Shown: in pieces, positions 55,467 through 64,000 of the stretch
Layout of the letters: each line of letters begins with the position of its first letter
Position numbering within the stretch: position 1 is the stretch's first letter
Assembly (NCBI RefSeq): GCF_002878395.1
Contig: NC_061118.1
Coordinates: 91,725,875-91,789,874 of the forward strand
DNA from: Capsicum annuum
Taxonomy: Eukaryota; Streptophyta; Magnoliopsida; Solanales; Solanaceae
Direction: 5' to 3'
DNA length: 64,000 nt
The notes under the pieces: model-generated
The model's input: the letters and a program-made list of their open reading frames with translations, nothing else
Databases searched by the model: none
Told to the model about the DNA's origin: nothing
Translations under genes and position numbers: made by a program

Positions 55467-57247
55467 TGTCATGGATCAAGACTACCTACTAGTTCAACAC
55501 AGTGCTTAGAGTTAGAAGTGACCCTAAGATAACTCATGGCATGACATAAGAAATAAGTACTAGAGGAATATAACAAAATACTAAGCGGAAGTTAACTAAA
55601 GTAAATTGATAAGGAATAATCATAAAATCAAGATAAACACTGTCTGGAAGATACTCAATAAAACTGAAAAGAAATATGTCTAACTGTCTTATTGTCTAAA
55701 AGCCTCTAAACCTGATAAGTTATTAGGACAGGTCCCCAAAAAACTCTAATTAACTGAAATAAAATAAAGTACCAAAGCGAATAGCTAATAAGATAACTAG
55801 TCCTCGATTGATGAGTACTCACCAAGGCTGCAGTTAAGTGGCGTGTGAATACGCTATGAATGGTCTCAGTACTGAGATTCTAAACTTATATTATGAGACA
55901 ATAGAGTGCAAATAAATATGCAATTAGTACTTTGAATACACTGAGTATGCAAGATGAAAAGTTAGATGATATACATATATGCTGAGCATGAATGCATGAA
56001 CATGAAAATCAAATGAAATACCTAGTATAATCGTATACTATGTATTTGAATAACTGAATATTGAAAACTTGGTCATGTAAACTAGAACTGAACATAATCT
56101 TAATATTAATATAAGGACTGTGTGAGCTAACATTTTACCGATATGCCCCAATCTGAGCTAATCGGGGCCAACCTGTAACCCCAGTTGGAATGGTGTTGGT
56201 ACCTTGCCAAGGTTACCAACACTGGCTGGAGTGGATCCACTAAATTGGTGTCCTAAAGGACTAAGGTGTCAAGACTAAACTGACAGGTAACCCCTTACAG
56301 CCTAAGGTGGACACGTAGTTTTGGAACTCAGGTACTGCTACTAACAGTCTCTGCCAAACTGATGGGGATGTCGTCATCCCTAAGTTCACTCGGTGATAAG
56401 TATTACTCCTAACTGAATGACACTGTAGTACAAAGAGAAGCATGAACTAATAAATGATATGCTCAAGTCAGGGTATTTTGAAAATAACAATACATGCACA
56501 ATATGGACTGCTCAATAGCATGTAATCTGACATATGCATGAGTTCCTAAGTATTGAGTGTTCATAATCCATCAACTTTGACTAATGTGACAAATCATGAT
56601 AATATTTAAGACTGATCATGGTAGGGAAAGTCATGAATAATACTTAATATTTCTATAACTAATCATGATATGGAAACTCGCAATTATCAAACATATGGAG
56701 ACATATTATCATGGTTCATAAATAAAAAAACAGAGAGAGTTGATAAAAATTCATATTTGACTTGGAACCCAATACATAGGAAAAAGGGATTTTCTTGATA
56801 GTAAAGACGTTTCTTGGGATTCAATGGGTGGAAAGGACTCATTGATGAAATCCAACATACCTGAAAGAAAATTTCTTGGAGAAATTCTTGGAATTGAGCT
56901 TGAGCTGGAAAAACCCTAGTTGCCTTGGAGAGTGGAGAAAAATTGCCCTTTTTCGTTTCTCTGGATACTTAGTTTGTTATGTCATCCTTCCTGCTTCATG
57001 TTTCACTACGACCTTGTGTACTATTCTCTAGCCTGAGCTGAGGGTTTATCGGAAATAGCCTCTCTACCTCTTTGGACGTAGTGATATGGACTGTGCATAT
57101 TTTACCCTCCCAGACCTCACTTGTTTGGAATACACTGGGTCTATTATTGTTGTTGTGGTTTCTCTGGGTAGAATTCAAACTTAATCATGAATTTAGGGAT
57201 TTTGGGTATTTTATGCCACCTTTTGGGTAGGATAAATGATATGGGTT
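55467..57247 (-). repeat. R7 5' LTR, portion left of R9
   Basis: It starts tgtcatggatcaag and aligns with 38937-39734 plus 49065-49855. It is interrupted at 57247/57248 by R9. Confidence 0.87.
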
Positions 57248-57854
57248 TGAGACACGAACCAAACTAGGGCCTAATCGTGTCGAGTGCGTCAACCCCAACC
57301 AGGGCCAGAGACCACCCCCAATACCCAACCATAACTGCCCTACACCTTTTATTGGATGAATTCCAAATATATATAATATAAAAAAATGGAACAATCCTAA
57401 ATCAAATACAACAAAGCGGTATCAGTAATACTACAAAGTGTCTATCCAAAATCAAAACAACATCCGATTAGGACATGCCCCCGACCATAGACAAAACCAA
57501 AGTCCAAAAAATAACCACGGTATGAAGAAAAGACCATAACATAAAATAGAGCCTTTCAGAGTATGGAAGCTCACCAACTTCACTCCAACTCTAAGCTATC
57601 CCCAAATCTAACCACTAAGTAGGAGGTGTAGTATGGATGGTTCCTGCATCGTGTGGGGATACAGGCCTAAAGAGGGGTTAGTGGGTGAATGCTAGCAAGC
57701 ACTAGGATAAGGATAAAATAATGCCAACATTTAAAACCAAGTAAATAACCATATTCATTCAAATCCATATTTATATATATATACATGTCGGGAAAGGGAA
57801 CGTATTTAAAACATTAACCTGGGTCTGTGCAGCTTAACTGTCCTAGAATCACCC

Positions 57855-58305
57855 ACGGGCTATAAGGGTCCAGTGTTACCCCGTAAACGGTCCCAGTGTA
57901 TGCAGCCGCATGAACCACAGATATCATACGGGAAGGGGGTTCCAGTGTAACCTTCACCCCCATGATACATACATGCAAGTATAACTTAGGGGATTCCTGT
58001 GTACCCAACAAGAATATGGCCGCCATGACCGATCCTCATGTAGGAAAACATGAGTTTCCAATTTCCATCCATTGTACTCACACCTTCGTGGTTAGCTATC
58101 ACAACTCGCTATTATTACCCAATTAAAACCATTAGCACAAAACCAAACCACCAATTCAATATATTATTAACCAAGGCTATAAGAAGTGTCATCGTTATAC
58201 CGACTACAGCTTGCAAGCAATGTCCTTAGCCAATCACCTAGGGGATTCCCATATACCCCGTAGTCCGATTATTAGATTCACTTGGGGGATTCCCTTGTAT
58301 CCCAC
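57855..58305 (-). repeat. GGGGATTCC-type word array in R9
   Basis: Five or more units on the plus strand read (g)ggattcc(c)nntntacccc or related: aagggtccagtgttacccc (57867), cggtcccagtgt (57888), gggggttccagtgtaacc (57935), aggggattcctgtgtaccc (57988), aggggattcccatatacccc (58241), gggggattcccttgtatccc (58284). They lie in the transcribed part of the LTR, away from the U3 array. Confidence 0.65.
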
Positions 58306-58934
58306 AAGGTTTTAAATTAAAACCATGGCCTCCAAGGCCTTACCATATAGCCATCAAAACCATCCAGCCAATTTGGGTTCCATTACCATATTATACCTTG
58401 CAAAGTTTCCAATGAAAGTCCAACTATATAACAAAAGCATTCTCATAGGCATTTTAAAAAACATGTTGAAGGTATATAGTTTCCAAAACCAAAATCATGT
58501 ACCAATTGACTATTCCCAAGAAACCACATGCTCAAATCACCATTATAATATGAAAACCATAAGTAAAAACATGTGAAAACATAAATCAACCATTAGTAAC
58601 AAAAACCCCCAACATATAATTCAAAACCCAAAACCATATCACAAGTATGCCATGAAAAGCATTCATAAACATGCCATTAGTTGAACTAAAAATGAGGGAG
58701 GAGTAACATGCCTTACATTATGAAGAAGACAAAAAGAAACCACCTATGAGAGCCTTAATTAACCACCTTGAAGGAAACCCTAGCCTTTACTTAACCTAAG
58801 ATCTTGAGAGAGATTTGAGAGTATTTCGAGTGATTTTTGATTTAGAATAATAGGGTAAATAATGCCGCAAAAGTATTTTATGTCTTGGGGTCATAAGGGG
58901 TTAAGAGACGAAATTTCAAGAATACCCCTAACTT

Positions 58935-59330
58935 AAACTATATGAATTCCCGCAGGAGAGTACGACTACACCCCTCTAAACCCTACCCTAACATACGAGT
59001 GGTAACTACTACTCCTACCATAGGCAGCCACTTGGTCTCCAACACTGACCAACATATGACCACAAAGGCCAACTCCTACCCAAACATACGACAAGTACCC
59101 TAGAATCGTAACTTAGGCAGAATAGAATCACTTAGTCAAGACATAGGACATTATACGTTTGGCACTATACTTCTAGTACCCTAATAGACGATTAGTATGA
59201 TATCCATCAGTACCTTGGACAAAAACCAATCAAACCTTACTAATTAATATATGAGTTGAGGGCCCTAAATCATACCCTATCATACGACAAGTACCCCTAA
59301 TCTTATGATTTACAACAACTCAAACTCAAG
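58935..59330 (-). repeat. U3 word array of R9
   Basis: Recurrent (a)(c)atacga(g/c)... words: agtacgactac, cctaacatacgagtgg, aacatatgacc, aaacatacgacaag, atcatacgacaag. The position matches the tacgactc array of R8. Confidence 0.6.
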
Positions 59331-59364
59331 AAATTTTCTAAGGATCAATCCCAAGGGTTTTTCA

Positions 59365-59885
59365 GTTTGGCTTTTAAATGAATGGGAAAAGACTTAAAAG
59401 TCCTTAAAGAATTATGCAGGAAATTCTCCTCTTAGTCATTATAACTTACCTCACAATTGGTCACGAGTCATGGTCTAAGTCGTAACCTAAAATCCTAAGG
59501 TTTTGGGTCCTTTCTAATATGACTATGACTCCCCTCATATTGTTATGTAAAGCCATAGTATAAGACTGGGTTTTAGGCTATACACCATTTTGATAATGAG
59601 TCCCTCCTAATGACACATTGTCATTGGTGACAAATCATAGGGTAGGATCATTATGACTAGGCTAAAACTGAGGATCCTTATTATTGTGGGGAAGACTCCT
59701 CGTAACGACTTCTTACATTTGGTAACGAGTCCTCGTGTGAGTTGTAGCCACTGTCAGCTGACTGAACTTAAGGCATAACATTTTTTGCCACAATATCAGA
59801 TTGAGGCAAAATTTGTGCATTGGAAAAATAAATTAATGGCCTATATTTTGAGAGGTCTAGATCTTGAAAACTTTAGGGTATTACA
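59365..59885 (-). repeat. R7 5' LTR, portion right of R9
   Basis: It resumes with gtttggctttt and aligns with 49870-50414, ending gggtattaca, followed by the cataa duplication. Confidence 0.87.
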
Positions 59886-59890
59886 CATAA
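59886..59890. repeat. R7 target-site duplication, right (cataa)
   Basis: Identical to 38932-38936. Confidence 0.9.
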
Positions 59891-60500
59891 TGACCGTATT
59901 GAATTCGAAAAACTGTCTTTGGATATCTAAAGCTCTAGTACTTAACTAGTGATACCCAAATAAAATCAATCTTCAAAATATCCTAAGTAACCTGAAGCTG
60001 ATAAAACAATCACCAATATGAGAAAGAGGATACTTATTCTTAATCATCACCTTGTTCAACTACCAATAATCAATACACATATGCATAGACCATCTTTTTT
60101 CTGCACAAACAAGATAGGCGTACCCCAACATTATACACTAGGTCAGATAAATTCCTTATCCAACAACTCTTGCAACTGATTCTTTATTTTTTTCAACTTT
60201 GTTAGGACCATCCTATAAGGAGGAATAGAAATGGTTTTGGTGCCTAGCTCAACATTAATAGAAAAGTCAATATCACAATCCGGAGGCATACTAGGCAAAT
60301 TGATAGGGAAAACATCTATGAACTCATAGACTACACAAACAGAATCCAAAGAAGGCGAGGAATCAATACTAGTATCATAAGTATGATCCAGATAAGACAA
60401 ACATTCCTTTTCAACCAAACAACAATCCTTAAAGAAAGATATAACTTTTTTTAGACCCAAATAAAGCACACCCTTCCAAGTTATCCACGAAACACCCAAC
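59891..60500 (-). pseudogene. R5 reverse transcriptase, 5' part
   Basis: From 60499 the frame reads MGVSWITWKGVLYLGLKKVI, FIDVFPINLPSMPPDCDIDF, ISIPPYRMVLTKLKKIKNQ, LLDKEFI, then broken pieces (GTPILFVQKKDG) down to a block near the cut that encodes ...QYGH. The adjoining residues YEFLFMSFG are at 38936, on the other side of R7. Frameshifts lie in the 60140-59950 interval. Confidence 0.8.
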
Positions 60501-60529
60501 GAAGCTAAAGGTCACAGTCTTAGCATAAA

Positions 60530-60840
60530 AGTATATGAGAACATGATAAGAAGATAACCAATCTATACCCAAGAAAACATTAAAATCTACCATATCTGGG
60601 ATAATCAGATCTACCTAAGTCTTACACCTAAAAAAAGTGACAACATAATATCAATACATTCGGTCTACCACTAAAGAGTCTCCTACAGGGATAGATACAT
60701 GGAGAGGCCTGGAAGGAGGCTCACTAGAAAAATCAAAACACGAAGAAAAATATGTAGACACATAGAAGAAAGTAAACCCTAGATCAAACAACAGAGATGT
60801 AGATCTAAAAAAAAATAAGGTTGATACCTATGATGTTAGC
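60530..60840 (-). pseudogene. R5 aspartic protease (broken)
   Basis: TSLLFDLGFTFFYVS near 60800-60755 aligns with the protease active site, with D-L-G in place of D-(S/P)-G. DMVDFNVFLGIDWLSSYHV near 60600-60550 is the distal block. Confidence 0.72.
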
Positions 60841-60879
60841 GTTGGAAGCCTCTGTGTCTGGTCAGGAGAGTATAGCATA

Positions 60880-61280
60880 GCCATATCCACGGCCACAACC
60901 TGATAAAATATCCCCATGACCATTACCTCGAGAACCACTACCTATGCCTCATGCTCCTGTAGTTTAAACTCTAACTCTTACTGCCGATATAGAAGTAGGC
61001 CTGAACATAAGATGGGATAGTACTTGGCCAAATGGCTAATCTCATTACACAAATAGAAACCTCTGTGGCCCGACTCAATAGGAAGAGGTACGACTGAGTT
61101 AGAATGACCACCTAAAGCTTCTGAACTAATAGACCCATTGCGTGAACCTTGTAAGGATTACTTCACAGGTATGCCATATTACCAGCAAAAATCTTTACAA
61201 TCTATACCTTGATTGATATGACCCAAAATCAGTCCTTATTGTATGGGCGTCTCAAGCTCAACATGAATTGGAGATTTCCT
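60880..61280 (-). pseudogene. R5 gag, C-terminal remnant
   Basis: A zinc-knuckle remnant (GHRGFYLCNEISH) lies near 61070-61030, followed in element sense by a basic, proline-poor linker. Upstream gag is missing because R10 starts at 61281. Confidence 0.6.
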
Positions 61281-61795
61281 TGTCAACCCAACCTAAACAT
61301 TACATCAATCCATAAGTGTTGAAAGAACCCCGAGTATATATCAAGATTACAAAAACAAAACTAGTAATCATAACTTAAACAATGTCTAAACATTTCATTT
61401 ACATCAATCTACTAACAAACATACCCGAGTCCATAATCATCCACAATCTCTCTACACAAGTACGATTTCTATATATATGTCTGGACAATCCCCCAACAAT
61501 AGACAAACCAAGTTTAAAATATCTACGACCAAAGATAAGAGACTATGAAATATATGCCTTACAAAAAATGGAAGCTCACCACTTTAATGCCAACACACGA
61601 ACTTCTTGAACACCTATCACTATGCAGGAAGAGAAGAAGCAGCCCCAACCCCTTTGTCGCATGGTACATAGAATTCGGAGATGGTTAGTGGTTAGAGTGT
61701 TAGCATGTAACTCAAGGATAAAGATAAGATAAATTCATCATCAAAATTAAGTCAAATTATCATATTCAACAAAATTCACATTCATGGGCATGCAT

Positions 61796-61852
61796 GTATA
61801 TATGTATATATATATATATATATGTATGTGTGTATATATATAGAAACAAGAC
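61796..61852 (+). repeat. TA/TG-rich microsatellite in R10
   Basis: Alternating ta runs with interspersed gta (tgtatatatgtatatata...). The same LTR position in R8 and R9 has a shorter ta-run (41362, 57770), so it is an expanded version of a family feature. Confidence 0.85.
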
Positions 61853-61942
61853 TTAACAAGCATTCTTGATGCATTTAATCATGAGTCATGAACTAGAGGA
61901 CTCCATCCTTCCACACTTAAAGATTCAAACATTTCTTATCAG

Positions 61943-62350
61943 AAAAGGGACTTTAACCAAATACACATTTTCATTAGACAAGGGACTTTAACCACACACA
62001 CATCTTTGTTAGGCAAGGGACTCTAACCTCATATATTTTCATTAGGCAGGGACTCTAACTCAACCATATTAAATAAGGGACTCTAACCCCATTCTACATA
62101 TTTAAGCAAGGGACTCTAACCACAAGCAATTTTGTTTAGTAAGGGACTTTAACCACTAGTCACCTTAGTAAGTAAGGGACTTTAACCATAACCCACCTTA
62201 GTAAGCAAGTGACTTTAACCACAAGTTGTCATTACTATCATTAGTAGACATTGGTACTCTAACCCTTTGTCCATACATGAACATTCATTTACTTCATCAC
62301 TTAGGGACTCTAGCCTATTGACCAATTCAGAACGTTGGGACTTTGACCTA
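61943..62350 (-). repeat. Tandem array of agggact(t/c)taacc units in R10
   Basis: About twelve cores reading (a)agggact(t/c)taacc on the plus strand recur every 28-40 bases (for example 61945, 61981, 62019, 62080, 62108, 62142, 62176, 62209). Spacers share words such as caccttagtaag. A further lone core is near 62548, and two more lie outside the LTR near 63848 and 63897. Confidence 0.85.
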
Positions 62351-63229
62351 TTTAACCAATTCAACACCATATATGAGCACACAGACTTCATGGAAACATT
62401 TTTATTCCAACACTTTAATTGGGCAATGCCTTAATTCAATCATCATTCGATTCAATTTATGGTCATCAAGAACCTTACAAACTATTCATCTTCATAAGTA
62501 ATCTCATACCATATTTTAGTTAAAGCCCAATTTAATTTTACATTTTGGGACTTTAACCCCTATTTAGCCATCAAGCCGAAATGGTCATAAGTTAACTTAT
62601 TACATAGTTAAAAGAATGTTTACAATACAATTTACCAACCATTAATACTCAGTGGGCAATTTCCCTAGTTCAAAATATCAACAACATGTCACTACACATT
62701 TCACTTAGACATTTTCACAAACACCTTATGCTCACACCTTTATCAAGGCTAAAATCATGGTAGAATTCATCATTATTGGGGTTACACAAGACCCATTTTT
62801 TAAACCACAAATAAAAAGTACTTACAATTACAAATCATCACTAATATCATATATAATTACCTATATAAGCAAGAACAAGCATTACCAGTCATTTGACAAC
62901 AAAACCCTTAACATTTGATTTCAAAAGCATCATTTATAAGTCTCATGATCCATGTTTGAAATACATGATTTTTGAAATTAAAAAAAGGAGAAAGAGTCAA
63001 ATGCCTTAAACAAGTAGATTCAAAGAAATGTTCTTGGTCTTTAAGCCCCTAGAAGGTCACCCCTTAAAACCCTAGCTTCAACCTTGATAGAGAAGTCCTT
63101 GAGAGTATATTTGTCTGTTTTGATCTTGAAAGTGTGAATAATAAAGGGCCAAAAGATGTTATATATCGAGGGTTTTAATGGTTTTGGGGTAGGTAAATAT
63201 CCATAAATCCCTTCGCTTAAAAGCTGAAA

Positions 63230-63610
63230 AGTGACTTCCCAGGTGGGTATGACTCACTTAAGTCAATCTACATAGGGTAGGAGTGGTACCCAAACTCTTA
63301 CACTAGGACTCATGAAGGATCACTACACTAATCAAGGTACGACCATACACCCTAGACCTATACCCAAGGGTACGAGTGGTACCCTAATCCATACCTACAA
63401 TAGTGTCAACTAGGCCAAGTGCCAAGCACCACACGACTTGACTTGGTACAACTCATACCTTAACGTATGACCATGGGAAGGCTAAGTTGTAAGTTAGACA
63501 GTGTGTAAACCCCACCACACTACCTAGTGTATGAGATAGTGGGTCACTAAGTCTGTTCCAGTGGGTACGACTAGTAGCTTAAGTCGTACCTAGTCTAGAA
63601 TCCTCAAACT
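63230..63610 (-). repeat. U3 word array of R10
   Basis: Recurrent (g)gtacga(g/c) and gtggtaccc words: gggtatgactc (63245), gtaggagtggtaccc (63278), ggtacgaccatacacc (63338), gggtacgagtggtaccc (63367), gggtacgactag (63564). Its position equals that of the arrays in R8 and R9. Confidence 0.6.
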
Positions 63611-63648
63611 AGGGAATTTCGCTAAGGGTCCAAAGCCTAGGTGTTTTA

Positions 63649-63661
63649 ATTCTCCCCCACT
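63649..63661 (-). promoter_or_regulatory. R10 polypurine tract
   Basis: The complement of attctcccccact is nearly the tract of R8. It is followed by ggattattcatcctctaatgac, the block also found beside the tracts of R3 and R7. Confidence 0.8.
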
Positions 63662-64000
63662 TGGATTATTCATCCTCTAATGACAGGTAAGGCAAGCATA
63701 AATATGAGTTAAAATACTATTACACATCAAACCAACCTTTAGCCATGTTAGAAAATAAAGAATATTACAAGGATAGAACATATATCATGACCGTTCTCAA
63801 TCAACCAACCCATCATTTATCAAGAAATTTGATCAATTCAAAGCATAGGGACTTGAACCCATTATTTATCACCATACTTGCTTAATGCTAAGTTTAGGGA
63901 CTTAAACCCATTGTCTACAACAGACATAAATCAATTTAAGAAGATTAACACGTACCTTAATCACGAGTTTCCAGAATGAAAAATAAATGTGGATACTTGG
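63662..64000 (-). mobile_element. R10 internal 3' end (continues beyond window)
   Basis: Non-coding so far: no integrase residues are readable in the last 340 bases. It holds two more gggactt(g/a)aaccc cores. It is presumed to be the 3' untranslated part of R10. Confidence 0.45.

Larger units (their letters stand above)
57248..59364 (-). repeat. R9: solo LTR of an R8-related family inside R7's LTR
   Basis: In the minus sense it starts TGAAAAACCCTTGGGAT and ends cgtgtctca. The reverse complement aligns with R8's LTR (shared gcagttatggttgggtattggg block near 57330, ggaattcatccaa, the ctagggtttcc block near 58780). There is no internal region. Flanks are gtttg overlapping the left end (57245-57249) and gtttg at 59365-59369, so a target duplication is likely but not clean. 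A repeat array lies at 57855-58305. Confidence 0.8.
38937..59885 (-). mobile_element. R7: Ty3/gypsy element hosting two further insertions
   Basis: This minus-strand element is about 9.5 kb once R8 and R9 are removed. Its ends are tgtcatga... at 38937 and ...gggtattaca at 59885, with identical 5-bp duplications outside. Internal region is 50415-55466, with gag near 55250-54190, protease 54050, RT 53600-52900, RNase H 52600-52270, integrase 51990-50690. Both LTRs carry an insertion: R8 in the left, R9 in the right. It interrupts R5's RT. Confidence 0.88.
61281..63648 (-). repeat. R10: 3' LTR of an R8/R9-related element
   Basis: In the minus sense it starts TAAAACACC directly after a polypurine tract (63649-63661) and ends ttgaca at 61281. 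It shares with R9 the block ggacatgcccccgaccatagac / ggacaatcccccaacaatagac (57472/61483) and the U3 and TATA layout. Because the tract is on its right, the rest of this minus-strand element lies to the right, beyond the window. It cuts R5's gag. The left end is uncertain by some bases. Confidence 0.65.
32106..64000 (-). mobile_element. R5: Ty3/gypsy element broken up by nested insertions
   Basis: This minus-strand element starts with its 3' LTR (32106-34770); its 5' end is beyond or lost at the right edge. Pol pieces appear in correct order from right to left: gag/protease/RT start at 61280-59891, RT end at 38936-38440, RNase H at 36760-36400, integrase at 36010-34860. The gaps hold R7 and R6, and R10 cuts gag. 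Removing R7 with one copy of its cataa duplication rejoins RT in frame (see findings). The extension to 64000 is an inference; from 61281 on I see only R10. Confidence 0.75.

Noticed and set aside
61943..62350. CRISPR-like repeat and spacer spacing
   Set aside because: Cores are degenerate, spacers resemble one another, there are no cas genes, and the context is a plant LTR.
1..64000. tRNA, rRNA or snRNA genes
   Set aside because: I looked for cloverleaf and rRNA-like conserved blocks by eye and found only the tRNA-complementary primer sites of the retroelements.

Overview
The window looks like plant nuclear DNA from a gene-poor, repeat-rich (heterochromatin-like) region of a dicot. Base composition is AT-rich. 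Almost every coding trace belongs to a transposable element, and all of them are broken by stops, frameshifts, deletions or later insertions. The long-LTR Ty3/gypsy elements have gag and pol words typical of the Tekay/Del chromovirus group as it occurs in Solanaceae (pepper, tomato, tobacco relatives); that assignment is from memory of the family and would need a repeat-library search. I find no intact host gene, no tRNA or rRNA gene, and no CRISPR array.

Layout, left to right. (1) R1, 1-3374: 3' non-coding end plus 3' LTR of a plus-strand LTR element that begins outside the window. (2) 3375-4160: featureless AT-rich DNA. (3) R2, a plus-strand solo-like LTR (4161-5311 and 15046-15819) split by R3, a complete but dead minus-strand gypsy element (5312-15040) with two ~2.3 kb LTRs, a perfect 12-base initiator-Met-type primer site, a polypurine tract and a near-perfect 5-bp target duplication. 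(4) 15820-17164: featureless. (5) A decayed minus-strand Helitron, about 17165 to 29.4 kb. It carries a Rep/PIF1-helicase pseudogene (21711-27082) and, downstream of it, what look like captured host gene pieces: KH-domain RNA-binding protein fragments and several exons resembling importin-5 (karyopherin beta-3). (6) R4, 30073-32105: minus-strand LTR with its U3 end missing. (7) R5, from 32106 past the right edge: a minus-strand gypsy element that has served as landing pad for everything else.

The R5 stack is up to four deep. R5 holds R6 (solo LTR of the R1 family, 36788-38430), R7 (38937-59885, TSD cataa, cutting R5's reverse transcriptase in two) and R10 (from 61281). R7 in turn was hit in both of its LTRs: R8 (39735-49059, complete plus-strand element, TSD ctaga) in the left one and R9 (57248-59364, minus-strand solo LTR of the R8 family) in the right one. 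Removing the insertions in order rejoins LTR and reading-frame sequence at the junctions, which supports the order of events.

None of these genes now works with another. The strongest cross-cutting pattern is architectural: nearly every LTR here carries, just upstream of its TATA-like box, a short array of family-specific degenerate and often palindromic words. The word differs between families while the position is kept. R9 and R10 also carry a second kind of array in the transcribed part of the LTR. These arrays and the Helitron cargo are the parts most worth a second look.
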